A stretch of 64,000 nt of DNA from the NCBI RefSeq assembly GCF_002982015.1, contig NZ_PVLV01000121.1, forward strand, positions 1 to 64,000, in the 5' to 3' direction. The DNA comes from Streptomyces solincola. Its GTDB lineage: Bacteria; Actinomycetota; Actinomycetes; Streptomycetales; Streptomycetaceae. Of this stretch, positions 38,282 to 45,010 are shown one piece after another (position 1 is the first letter of the stretch; each line of letters begins with the position of its first letter). Both the position numbers and the translations under genes were made by a program. The notes beneath the pieces were generated by a model. That model searched no databases. It was given only the letters and a program-made list of their open reading frames with translations, and was not told the origin of the DNA.

Positions 38282-38577
38282 GGTTCGCGCCGTTCTTTCA
38301 GTGGGATGGATTGCCAGTCATGCGAGCCGCTGATTCACCCATGACCGATCACCCGAGCTAATCGGTATGTGATCATGGGTCGCGTCGCTACCGTCATGAC
38401 TGGCAAGCGGGATGGGAAATGGCCTGTACTTCTGTGCACTAGCGAGTGGGTTCGGACTGGTTAGCCACTTTCAACTACTGGACGTCTCCTTTAGGCGTGG
38501 ACCGTTTACCGTCGGGCGTTCACATCCCGATTAGGCCGCTCGGTTTCGTTTCCGCTACAGGCCGCTTTCCCATAGTC
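38282..38577. other. Non-coding control region upstream of the leftward operon
   Basis: No convincing gene. It holds the nested inverted repeat (38311-38406), then moderately GC-rich DNA with GGACCGTTTACCG at 38499-38511, a reversed partial copy of the 31-base repeat. A leftward promoter for the operon ending at 33766 must lie here. Confidence 0.5.
38311..38406. repeat. Nested inverted repeat
   Basis: Outer arms TTGCCAGTCATG (38311-38322) and CATGACTGGCAA (38395-38406) are exact reverse complements. Inside them ACCCATGA pairs with TCATGGGT and CCGA with TCGG around 38354-38364. The element can form a long cruciform or RNA hairpin. It lies 30 bases upstream of the first leftward gene. Confidence 0.75.
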
Positions 38578-38655
38578 CCCAGTGCCCGACTCGAACGGGC
38601 CGCGTTCCTAGCAGGGTTGGCCGATTGATCAGCCAACCCCTCACTTACTGGGGGT
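38578..38655 (-). ncRNA. tRNA-like fold without normal D and anticodon arms
   Basis: Leftward, CCCCAGT and ACTGGGG form a 7-base-pair acceptor-like stem 63 bases apart. Directly before the 3' strand is a perfect T-arm, GCCCG-TTCGAGT-CGGGC. The total length is about 77. The middle does not give a 5-base-pair anticodon stem with T33; instead GGGTTGGC and GCCAACCC form a longer hairpin. So it is a tRNA-like element or decayed tRNA, not a standard tRNA. No CCA is encoded. Confidence 0.45.
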
Positions 38656-39059
38656 GTTTGGGTCTAACGGGTCTTCCGTCGCTCACCCGCGCCGTGGTCT
38701 AGCCTTTTCAGGGGCCTTAGCCGCTGCGTGTCCCACATTCTGGTATGGGTGCCTTATCTGTTGATCATCAGGAGGAGAATCCTCATCTTGTGCGGTGACG
38801 CGCCCTGTAGATTCGGGGTCCTTCCGCTTTCCTGATGTACTTCTATTGTGCGCCCACGCTACGCCAAATACAAGGGTTTTGGGAAAAAAGGTACCCCAAA
38901 TTCCCCACGACTTTGGGTTGTTGGCCCTACCTATTCTGTAACTACCCATGCCCTGTTAAATGGTGGCCTTCTGATCTTTGGCTATACGCCTCTACTTCAC
39001 ATGGTCACCCTGTTGAGATACGCCACGATCTACACCCCAACCACACCTAGATCACTGGC
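38656..39059. other. Non-coding, AT-richer stretch
   Basis: No convincing gene. Unusually AT-rich for this DNA, with runs such as GTTTTGGGAAAAAAGG and short CCCAAA/TTTGGG repeats. A leftward reading (38683-38949) exists but has poor codon use and was not accepted. Confidence 0.5.
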
Positions 39060-39770
39060 CTATTGCATGTAGATCAGTAGCAACCCACCATCACAGTGCA
39101 CCACTCGACCCACCACACATACCTAGTGCACCAACACCTAGCCACCACACCCATACCTACCTGCCACCTACCGCCACCTACACCCCATGCCCTATGCGTA
39201 CCTCGTGTGCACCATGACCCTGCATCACGTGCACACCTAAGCCATACGCACACACCCATTACAAGCACATGCACCAATGCCTATGTGCACACACCCAACA
39301 CATGGCACACGTGCCTAGTAGTACGTGCACACCCATACACCCATGTGCCACGTGCCCACGCCCTATGCCCTATCCCCTCTACCCCCTGTACCCCTATCCC
39401 CACGTGCACGTGCACCCATGCACACCACTCATGCACACACATCATGCATTGATTCATTCATTCTCAATTGATCAACTCAAACAACTTCAATTCAACTTGC
39501 TGTTGAACATTGCTTTGCTTGACAAGCTGACTGGCAAGCCACTGCATCACTGTCACGCAACACCGAGCATCACGCCCGCACCACTGACCACCTGCCGCAT
39601 CCCACACGCCTACGCACGACGGCACGCCCGTCATCGGTCCCCGCACCCCCACGCCTAGGCCACACGGCATACCACGTGCACCGATCACCCATAGGCATGG
39701 CAACTGCACATGTGCAACAGGTGATCACCCATTCAAGGTAGCAACGCATCCCAACGCGCATGCACTCACA
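39060..39770. other. A/C-rich, G-poor block with CACGTG and GTGCAC motifs
   Basis: About 700 bases whose plus strand is dominated by C and A with very few G except inside CACGTG, GTGCAC and CATGCA palindromes, for example ACCTAGCCACCACACCC and CCCACGTGCACGTGCACC. No reading frame has normal codon use. Alternating CA/TG runs (GTGCACACACCC) are frequent. An AT-rich island with direct repeats of TCATTCATTC lies at about 39445-39530. Nothing else in the window looks like this. Confidence 0.65.
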
Positions 39771-39777
39771 TTGACCT

Positions 39778-39815
39778 ATAAGGAATCCCTTAGTCGCTCG
39801 ATAAGGAATCCCTTA
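39778..39815. repeat. Tandem 15-base repeat, operator-like
   Basis: ATAAGGAATCCCTTA occurs at 39778-39792 and 39801-39815, start to start 23 bases. Each copy is almost a palindrome (AAGG and CCTT arms). TTGACC, a -35-like hexamer, begins seven bases before the first copy. A pair of repressor or activator sites next to a promoter is likely. Confidence 0.65.
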
Positions 39816-39993
39816 CCGTCAACGTTGCAAGCCAATGGCCACACCCATTGCATTCATTCGCGCGTTCGCATCGAACTGTCCCGCGCACCACATGAAACGC
39901 ATATCGGCGCTGCATGAGAATGCGCCGACACTTATAGCTTTCGATGCGTCGATGACAAACACTCAGGTGATCTAAGTGGTAGTCGACGCACAC
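39790..39993 (-). CDS. Doubtful small Cys-rich protein
   Basis: A 67-residue leftward reading: MCVDYHLDHLSVCHRRIESY, CRRILMQRRYAFHVVRG, RCERANECNGCGHWLA. Cysteine and arginine spacing looks protein-like (CxxxxxCxxC), but codon use is much less GC-rich than in the phage genes, and its end overlaps the tandem repeat. A stem TCGGCGC/GCGCCGA lies inside it. Either a small zinc protein or non-coding. Confidence 0.25.
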   Translation of the reverse strand: MCVDYHLDHLSVCHRRIESYKCRRILMQRRYAFHVVRGTVRCERANECNGCGHWLATLTVRDSLSSD

Positions 39994-40418
39994 TCAGAAG
40001 AATTCAGCTCACCATGCTTGACACATGGGTGAGGGAGGGGGGCCGGTTGCCGACGGGCCCGCGCGGCCCGGTCGACCCCGCCCCTGTCGACCGTTTCTCT
40101 CCCCGATGGAAAAATCTGCGGCGATTCGGCCCCAAGGGCTGCATTTTCGCAGGTCAGGGGCGCTTTAACCGTCGATCGGCAGGCGTTGGGAACCGCCGGC
40201 CGAAGTTCAGCGGCCTGGGTGGAGTTCCTGAGGGCCGGCCTCGCCCACCGCGGCCTGGTCGTGGGTGGCCGACGGCTTCGGTTGCCAGCCGCCGGCACCT
40301 CAATCCGCCGAAACCGGCACCCGCCAAGCGTGCATATCTATCCATTTACCTCCTGGCTGGGCTCAATTTCCAGGATGGTCTGTAATTGCTTTTTTGAACC
40401 GGATTCAGGGGTGTATTT
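39994..40418 (+). other. Leader of the late operon, possible small gene
   Basis: Region between the control block and the first structural gene. A rightward frame from ATG 40014 to 40385 (123 residues, starting MLDTWVREGGRLPTGPRGPV) has GC-rich third positions in its first half but is Pro/Arg/Gly-rich and not recognisable. It may be a gene, or the late promoter and a long untranslated leader. An imperfect inverted repeat CTCACCATG/CATGGGTGAG lies at about 40006-40034. Confidence 0.3.
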
Positions 40419-40691
40419 ATGGCGACGAACCACATTAAGGACCCGGACGCCACCCTGGACTGGATTTTCGACTGGTCGCAGTGGCTCAGTCCGCTGGAGA
40501 ACATCACCAGCTCGGTGATGACGGTTTCCCCGGGGATCACGCTTGAGTCGTCGGGTTTCTCGGCGTCGACTGCGACGGCTTGGGTGTCGGGCGGCTCGGA
40601 GGGTCGGGTCTACCAGGTGTCCAACAAGATCACAACGAACCAGGGCCGGATTGACGAGCGGTCCATCACGATCCGCGTCACGAACCGATAA
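40419..40691 (+). CDS. Small virion structural protein (beta-rich)
   Basis: 90 residues: ATNHIKDPDATLDWIFDWSQ WLSP start, then SSVMTVSPGITLE, ATAWVSGGSEGRVYQVSNKI and DERSITIRVTNR. The last part is the signature of small phage Ig-like/virion proteins (T-x-x-G-R-x-x-x-R-S-I-x-I-x-V). First gene of the late arm. Confidence 0.72.
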   Translation: MATNHIKDPDATLDWIFDWSQWLSPLENITSSVMTVSPGITLESSGFSASTATAWVSGGSEGRVYQVSNKITTNQGRIDERSITIRVTNR

Positions 40692-40703
40692 GGAGCAGAA
40701 GAC

Positions 40704-41114
40704 ATGGCTCTTCGTATTGCCACAGCGCTGCGGAACGCGATGGCGAACCAGGTGACCGCCCAGGCCGACGGCGGTTCCGGCGCAGCCACGCTGAAGATCT
40801 ACACCGGTAGCCAGCCGGCCACGGCCAACGATTCGATCGGTGGCTCGACGCTCTTGGCTACCTTCACGCTCAGCGACCCGGCCTTCGGTGCAGCCGCCTC
40901 CGGCGTTGTAACCCTCGCCGGCACCCCGAAGACGGTCGCGGCCTCCGCCACCGGCACCGCGGGCTGGTTCCGCATTCAGGACAGCGCTAGCGCCAATGTC
41001 GTGGACGGAGCTGTGGGCACCTCCGGTGCCGAGCTGAACCTGAACACCACGGCTCTGAACAACGGCGTCAACGTCACCATCACGTCCGGCACCATCACGA
41101 TGCCGGCCGGTTGA
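40704..41114 (+). CDS. Virion protein, fibre or decoration-type
   Basis: 136 residues of Ala/Thr/Gly/Ser-rich beta structure: GSGAATLKIYTGSQPATAND, LLATFTLSDPAFGAAASGVV, WFRIQDSASANVVDGAVGTS. Matches a frequent actinophage structural family found next to the previous gene. AGGAGCAGAAG gives the ribosome site. Confidence 0.72.
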   Translation: MALRIATALRNAMANQVTAQADGGSGAATLKIYTGSQPATANDSIGGSTLLATFTLSDPAFGAAASGVVTLAGTPKTVAASATGTAGWFRIQDSASANVVDGAVGTSGAELNLNTTALNNGVNVTITSGTITMPAG

Positions 41115-41120
41115 GGGGAG

Positions 41121-41189
41121 GTGGCGCAGATGTACCTCTCCCTCCTCGCGGTTGTTCTCATCGTCGTTCTGCTCTTCATCCTTCTCTGA
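41121..41189 (+). CDS. 22-residue hydrophobic peptide
   Basis: GTG at 41121 (or ATG 41130) gives VAQMYLSLLAVVLIVVLLFI and two more Leu. GGGGAGG precedes it and the next gene begins 14 bases after its stop. Fits exactly between two structural genes. A membrane peptide among fibre genes is odd; it could be a leader or a tiny holin-like peptide. Confidence 0.4.
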   Translation: MAQMYLSLLAVVLIVVLLFILL

Positions 41190-41203
41190 GGGGGCGGTGA
41201 GCC

Positions 41204-42259
41204 GTGGCGATCACCCAGGTTGGCTCGGCCACCACCGCGACAAGCGCAGGTGCGACCAGCATCAGCGTGGCGAAGCCCACGGGCGTCGCATCCGGGGACG
41301 TGCTGATCGCGCACTTCAGTCACAACGACCAGACCGCCACCCTCACCGGCTGGACGCTGGTCAACAGCACCAAGTCACCTGGCGTCGCCTTCCGCGACGG
41401 CCTGTTCTACAAGGTGGCCGGCGGTTCTGAGCCTGCGTCCTACACGTTCAGCGTCCCGGCCAATACGGGCCCGCTGGTCGGCTCCATCACCGCGTGGCGG
41501 GGTGTTGATACCAGCGCTCCGATCAACGATGAGGCGGTCACGGGTGTAGACGACCCCACGGAGCCTCCGACCACGCCTTCCGCCACCACCAGCTTCGCGG
41601 TGACGCGAGTCTTCTATTTCCGCGCAGCGCGCCGGCCCAGCAGCACCAGCAACGCGGACATCCCCACGTTCTCCGAGTCCGTGACAGGTGTCAGCGAAGA
41701 GCTAGACGTTGGCGTGTTCTCGGGTGGTACCACCTGTTACGCCCACGCGCTGTACTCGAAAGATGCTGACGAGACCGCATCCGGCACAAAGGCCGGCATA
41801 GCGATCAGCAACTCCCAGACGAACAACGTGCAGGGCAACGTGCTCCGTACGTTCGCGCTGAAGGCTGACGTACCCGAGTCGTCTGGCTCGGTCGCAGGCA
41901 CCCTCCCTGCGGTGACCGCGGCCATCACCGCCACGGCCTCCCATGACGGCCCGCTGAGCGGCGCGCTGCCTGCTCCCACCGCAGCCTTCGCCGGCGAGCA
42001 CTTCGCCCCGGCGGACGGCCCGGTCGCGGCCACGCTGCCGGCGCTGTCCGGTGCCTTCGCGGGCGGTGTCGAGGGCCTGGCGACGATGGCCGGGACCCTG
42101 CCGGCCGTGACCGCCTCCCTGGCCGCTGAGATCGTGTTCGGCCCCCTGGCGGGCACCCTGCCGGCGGTGACGGCCGCCCTGGTGGTCGAGACCCGCCCGT
42201 TCGGACCGAACGTCCTGGCCGTCGAGCCGGAGGACCGCCGCGTGGTCATGACCGAGTGA
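41204..42259 (+). CDS. Tail fibre-like protein with LPAVTAAL repeats (paralogue A)
   Basis: 351 residues. The N-terminal 210 form a beta-sandwich (SATTATSAGATSISVAKPTG, SGDVLIAHFSHNDQTATLTG WTLV, ITAWRGVDTSAPIND), followed by repeats of G(S/T)LPAVTAALAA-like units (AGTLPAVTAAI, GALPAPTAAF, ATLPALSGAF, GTLPAVTASL, GTLPAVTAAL) and the tail VLAVEPEDRRVVM. Similar in layout to the next gene, so they are tandem paralogues. GTG start. Probably a virion appendage. Confidence 0.72.
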   Translation: MAITQVGSATTATSAGATSISVAKPTGVASGDVLIAHFSHNDQTATLTGWTLVNSTKSPGVAFRDGLFYKVAGGSEPASYTFSVPANTGPLVGSITAWRGVDTSAPINDEAVTGVDDPTEPPTTPSATTSFAVTRVFYFRAARRPSSTSNADIPTFSESVTGVSEELDVGVFSGGTTCYAHALYSKDADETASGTKAGIAISNSQTNNVQGNVLRTFALKADVPESSGSVAGTLPAVTAAITATASHDGPLSGALPAPTAAFAGEHFAPADGPVAATLPALSGAFAGGVEGLATMAGTLPAVTASLAAEIVFGPLAGTLPAVTAALVVETRPFGPNVLAVEPEDRRVVMTE

Positions 42260-42269
42260 GGAGGGTCGC

Positions 42270-43292
42270 ATGGCGATCTCCTACGTGAGCCGCGCCGGCT
42301 GGTACGAGACGGTCAACGACAGCAGCTACCAGCTCACGAAGCCGGCGAACGTGCAGTCCGGGGACCTGCTGATCGCCGCGCTTGTGTTCTACTCCGGCGA
42401 CTTCGGCTCCGCGCAGACGGTCAACACGCCGAGCGGCTGGACGAAGGTCCGCGACATCACCATGTCGAGCAGCTACGACTACCCGTCGCAGATGACGATC
42501 TTCAAGAGGACGGCCGGGTCCAGCGAGCCGACGAGCTGGTCCGGGACCCTCGGCGGCTCGGAGATCCCGAAGGCGTCCGTGGTGGTTGCCTACCGCGGCG
42601 TCGAGACGGCCGCCAACCAGTTCGTCGCGGAGGCCGGCGCTGCATCGGCCGCCGAAGCGACCTCGCTGAACACCGCCACGGTCAACAACAACGACTCCGA
42701 CGCCTGGCGTGTGGTCATCGGCAACTACGTTTCGGCCAGCGACAGTTACGCCCTGACGTGCACCGAGGTCACCGAGCGCGGCAACCTGCACTTCGATGAC
42801 GAGACCGGCGGCTACTACACGCTGTGGTTGGCGAACTTCGACTCGAACGGTGCCGTCGCCACGGGCAACCACTCCCGCAGCATCGGCCGGCAGTTCGCTT
42901 GGGCGTCCGCCACCGCCTGGATCGCGCTGCTGAAGCCCTCCGACCCGATCCCGCCCTCCAGCGGCTCGTTCGCCGCGGAGCTGCCCGACCTCCTGGGCAC
43001 GATCACCGCGAACGCGAACCACCCCGCGACCCTGAGCGGTACCCTGCCGGCCCCGACGGCGGCCTTCGCCGGCTACCCCCACGAGCCGGCCACCGGGTCC
43101 CTGGCGGCCGGCCTGCCGGGTCTCACGGCCGCCCTGGCGGGTATCGCCCCCGCCCTCGGCGCCCTGGAGGCGACGCTGCCCGGCCTGACCGCCGACGTCC
43201 GGGCCGACACCCGCCCCCACGGGCCTCGGGTGCACTCCGTGGAGCCCGAGCGCCGCATCGAGTACATGACGCGCATCAGGGAGAGCCGATGA
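42270..43292 (+). CDS. Tail fibre-like protein (paralogue B)
   Basis: 340 residues with the same plan as paralogue A: YVSRAGWYETVNDSSYQLTK, SGDLLIAALVFYSGDFGSAQ, VVAYRGVETAANQFVAEAGA, then AAELPDLLGTIT, GTLPAPTAAFAG, AAGLPGLTAALAG, ATLPGLTADV and the tail VHSVEPERRIEYM. The N-terminal domain differs most, the repeats least, as expected for host-range proteins. The end overlaps the next start (ATGA). Confidence 0.72.
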   Translation: MAISYVSRAGWYETVNDSSYQLTKPANVQSGDLLIAALVFYSGDFGSAQTVNTPSGWTKVRDITMSSSYDYPSQMTIFKRTAGSSEPTSWSGTLGGSEIPKASVVVAYRGVETAANQFVAEAGAASAAEATSLNTATVNNNDSDAWRVVIGNYVSASDSYALTCTEVTERGNLHFDDETGGYYTLWLANFDSNGAVATGNHSRSIGRQFAWASATAWIALLKPSDPIPPSSGSFAAELPDLLGTITANANHPATLSGTLPAPTAAFAGYPHEPATGSLAAGLPGLTAALAGIAPALGALEATLPGLTADVRADTRPHGPRVHSVEPERRIEYMTRIRESR

Positions 43293-43651
43293 CTGCCGCC
43301 CAGCACAACCTGGTCATCGAGCAGCACGCCACCTTTCGCCGCGAGATCCGTTGGAACGACGCGGCCGGCAACCCGATCAACCTCACTGGATACCGCATCC
43401 GCATGCAGGCCCGGCAGGAGCACTCATCCTCAACCGTTCTGCTGGACTTCGACACGGCAGCTCTCGGCCCCGGCATGACCATCGGCCCGCTCAACAGCAC
43501 CGGCGTCATCTCCATCGCCCTCTCGCCCACGGCGACGGCCGCTCTGAGCTTCCAGAACGCCCGCTACGACCTGATCGCCATCGCCCCGGGCGGTGAGACG
43601 CACCGGCTGATCGAAGGCCGCATGTCCGTAGTGCCGGCGGTGACGCGATGA
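43289..43651 (+). CDS. Phage structural protein (baseplate or fibre accessory)
   Basis: 120 residues: LVIEQHATFRREIRWNDAAG, IRMQARQEHSSSTVLLDFDT, ISIALSPTATAALSFQNARY and HRLIEGRMSVVPAVTR. It matches a beta-sandwich family widespread in phage tail regions, often next to collagen-like fibres, of unknown precise role. Confidence 0.72.
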   Translation: MTAAQHNLVIEQHATFRREIRWNDAAGNPINLTGYRIRMQARQEHSSSTVLLDFDTAALGPGMTIGPLNSTGVISIALSPTATAALSFQNARYDLIAIAPGGETHRLIEGRMSVVPAVTR

Positions 43652-43977
43652 GCGACTTCAAGCTCGTCGTCCAGCAGGAGGACACCGAGCTCTGGGTCGA
43701 CTACCCGGTCAACGCCCTCACCCTCTCGCAGGGCGGCCAGCAGGGACCCCCGGGACCGCCCGGAGTTCCCGGCGCTCCTGGCGGCTTCGTCTACGAGCAC
43801 ACGCAGTCCGTGGCCGCAGCCACGTGGGTGATCAACCACAACATCGGCCGTCGGGTCCACGTGTCCGTCTTCGACTCCTCCGGCCGCCAGGTCGAGACCG
43901 ACGTCGAGCACGGCACCACCAACCAGACGAGCGTCATCTTCGCCACGCCGACGACCGGATCGGCCGTTATCTCTTAG
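43648..43977 (+). CDS. Collagen-like short fibre protein
   Basis: 109 residues. An N-terminal attachment segment is followed by a Gly-x-Pro stretch GPPGPPGVPGAPGG (about residues 33-46) and a C-terminal beta domain (ATWVINHNIGRRVHVSVFDS SGRQVE, SVIFATPTTGSAVIS). The collagen-like part should trimerise. Start coupled to the previous stop. Confidence 0.8.
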   Translation: MSDFKLVVQQEDTELWVDYPVNALTLSQGGQQGPPGPPGVPGAPGGFVYEHTQSVAAATWVINHNIGRRVHVSVFDSSGRQVETDVEHGTTNQTSVIFATPTTGSAVIS

Positions 43978-43990
43978 GAGTTGGAAGCAC

Positions 43991-44989
43991 ATGGCCATGC
44001 AGGTCGGCAACGGGCTGGATCTCCAGAACCAGCGCATACAGAACCTCGCGGACCCCTCGGCGGCGACCGACGCCGTCACCAAGCAGTACGCGGACGCGCT
44101 GTCGAGGAACCTGGCCTGGAAGATGGCGGTCCGCGTCGCCACCACCACCAGCGGCACCCTGAGCAGCGCCTTCGCCAACGGCCAGACGGTCGACGGCGTC
44201 ACCCTGGCCACCGGCGACCGCATCCTGATTAAGGACCAGTCCTCCGGGGCCGAGAACGGCATCTACACCGTCAACGCCTCCGGCGCCCCCACCCGCGCCG
44301 TGGACGCCGACTCGGCCGACGAGCTGAAGGGCGCCACCGTCACCGTGCTGGAAGGCACGGTCAACGCCGACCGCGTCTTCCGGCTGATCACCGACAACGT
44401 CACCCTGAACACCACCGCACTGTCCTGGACGCAGCTCGGCGGCGCGGGGCAGACCTACTCGGCCGGCGACGGTCTCAGCGAGTCCCCCGCCGGCACCTTC
44501 AACGTCGCCACCGGCACCGGCCTGGAGATCAACTCCGACGCCGTCCGGATCGCCGCGGGAGCGGCCGGAGCCGGTCTCACCGGCGGCGGCGGCTCCGCCC
44601 TGGCGGTCGGCGCCGGCAGCGGTATCACCGTCAACGCCGACGATGTCGCCCTGGCCTCCAGCACCGCCGGAGCCGGCCTCACCTTCACCACCGGCGTCCT
44701 GGCCGTCGGTGCCGGCAGCGGCATCAGCGTCACGGCCGACGCGGTCGCCGTGGACGCCACCGTCGTCCGCCAGTACGCGACGAGCATCGGGGACGGCTCC
44801 GCCACCTCGTACGTCGTCACCCACGGCCTCGGTACCCGCGACGTGCAGGTCACCGTGCGGGAGACCGCCAGCCCCTACGCCGAGATCATGACCGACAACG
44901 AGGCGACCTCCACCACCACGGTCACCATCCGCTTCGCGTCGGCGCCCACGAGCAACCAGTACCGCGTCATCGTGCAGGGCGCAGCGTAA
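43991..44989 (+). CDS. Tail fibre protein with repetitive shaft
   Basis: 332 residues. NQRIQNLADPSAATDAVTKQ YADAL is the attachment motif typical of trimeric tail fibres. SSGAENGIYTVNASGAPTRA follows, then Gly/Ala repeats (GAGSGITVNADDVALASSTA, GAGSGISVTADAVAVD) and a C-terminal domain ending SNQYRVIVQGAA. Host receptor binding or assembly of the tip is expected. GTTGGAAGC precedes the ATG. Confidence 0.8.
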   Translation: MAMQVGNGLDLQNQRIQNLADPSAATDAVTKQYADALSRNLAWKMAVRVATTTSGTLSSAFANGQTVDGVTLATGDRILIKDQSSGAENGIYTVNASGAPTRAVDADSADELKGATVTVLEGTVNADRVFRLITDNVTLNTTALSWTQLGGAGQTYSAGDGLSESPAGTFNVATGTGLEINSDAVRIAAGAAGAGLTGGGGSALAVGAGSGITVNADDVALASSTAGAGLTFTTGVLAVGAGSGISVTADAVAVDATVVRQYATSIGDGSATSYVVTHGLGTRDVQVTVRETASPYAEIMTDNEATSTTTVTIRFASAPTSNQYRVIVQGAA

Positions 44990-45010
44990 GCAGGGAGGGC
45001 ATAACCCGCG

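Noticed and set aside
38578-38655. A normal tRNA gene on the minus strand
   Set aside because: Acceptor and T-arm fit, but no position gives a 5-base-pair anticodon stem with a 7-base loop and T33; kept only as a tRNA-like element.
38683-38949. Leftward 88-residue frame in the central gap
   Set aside because: Many rare AT-rich codons (AGA, ATA, GTA), no ribosome site and no recognisable motif; the DNA looks non-coding like its surroundings.
39096-39658. Rightward frames through the A/C-rich block (for example 39096-39452, 39269-39658)
   Set aside because: They are just His/Thr/Pro/Cys-rich translations of CA-rich repeats with no codon bias; open only because stop codons need G or TA, which are scarce.
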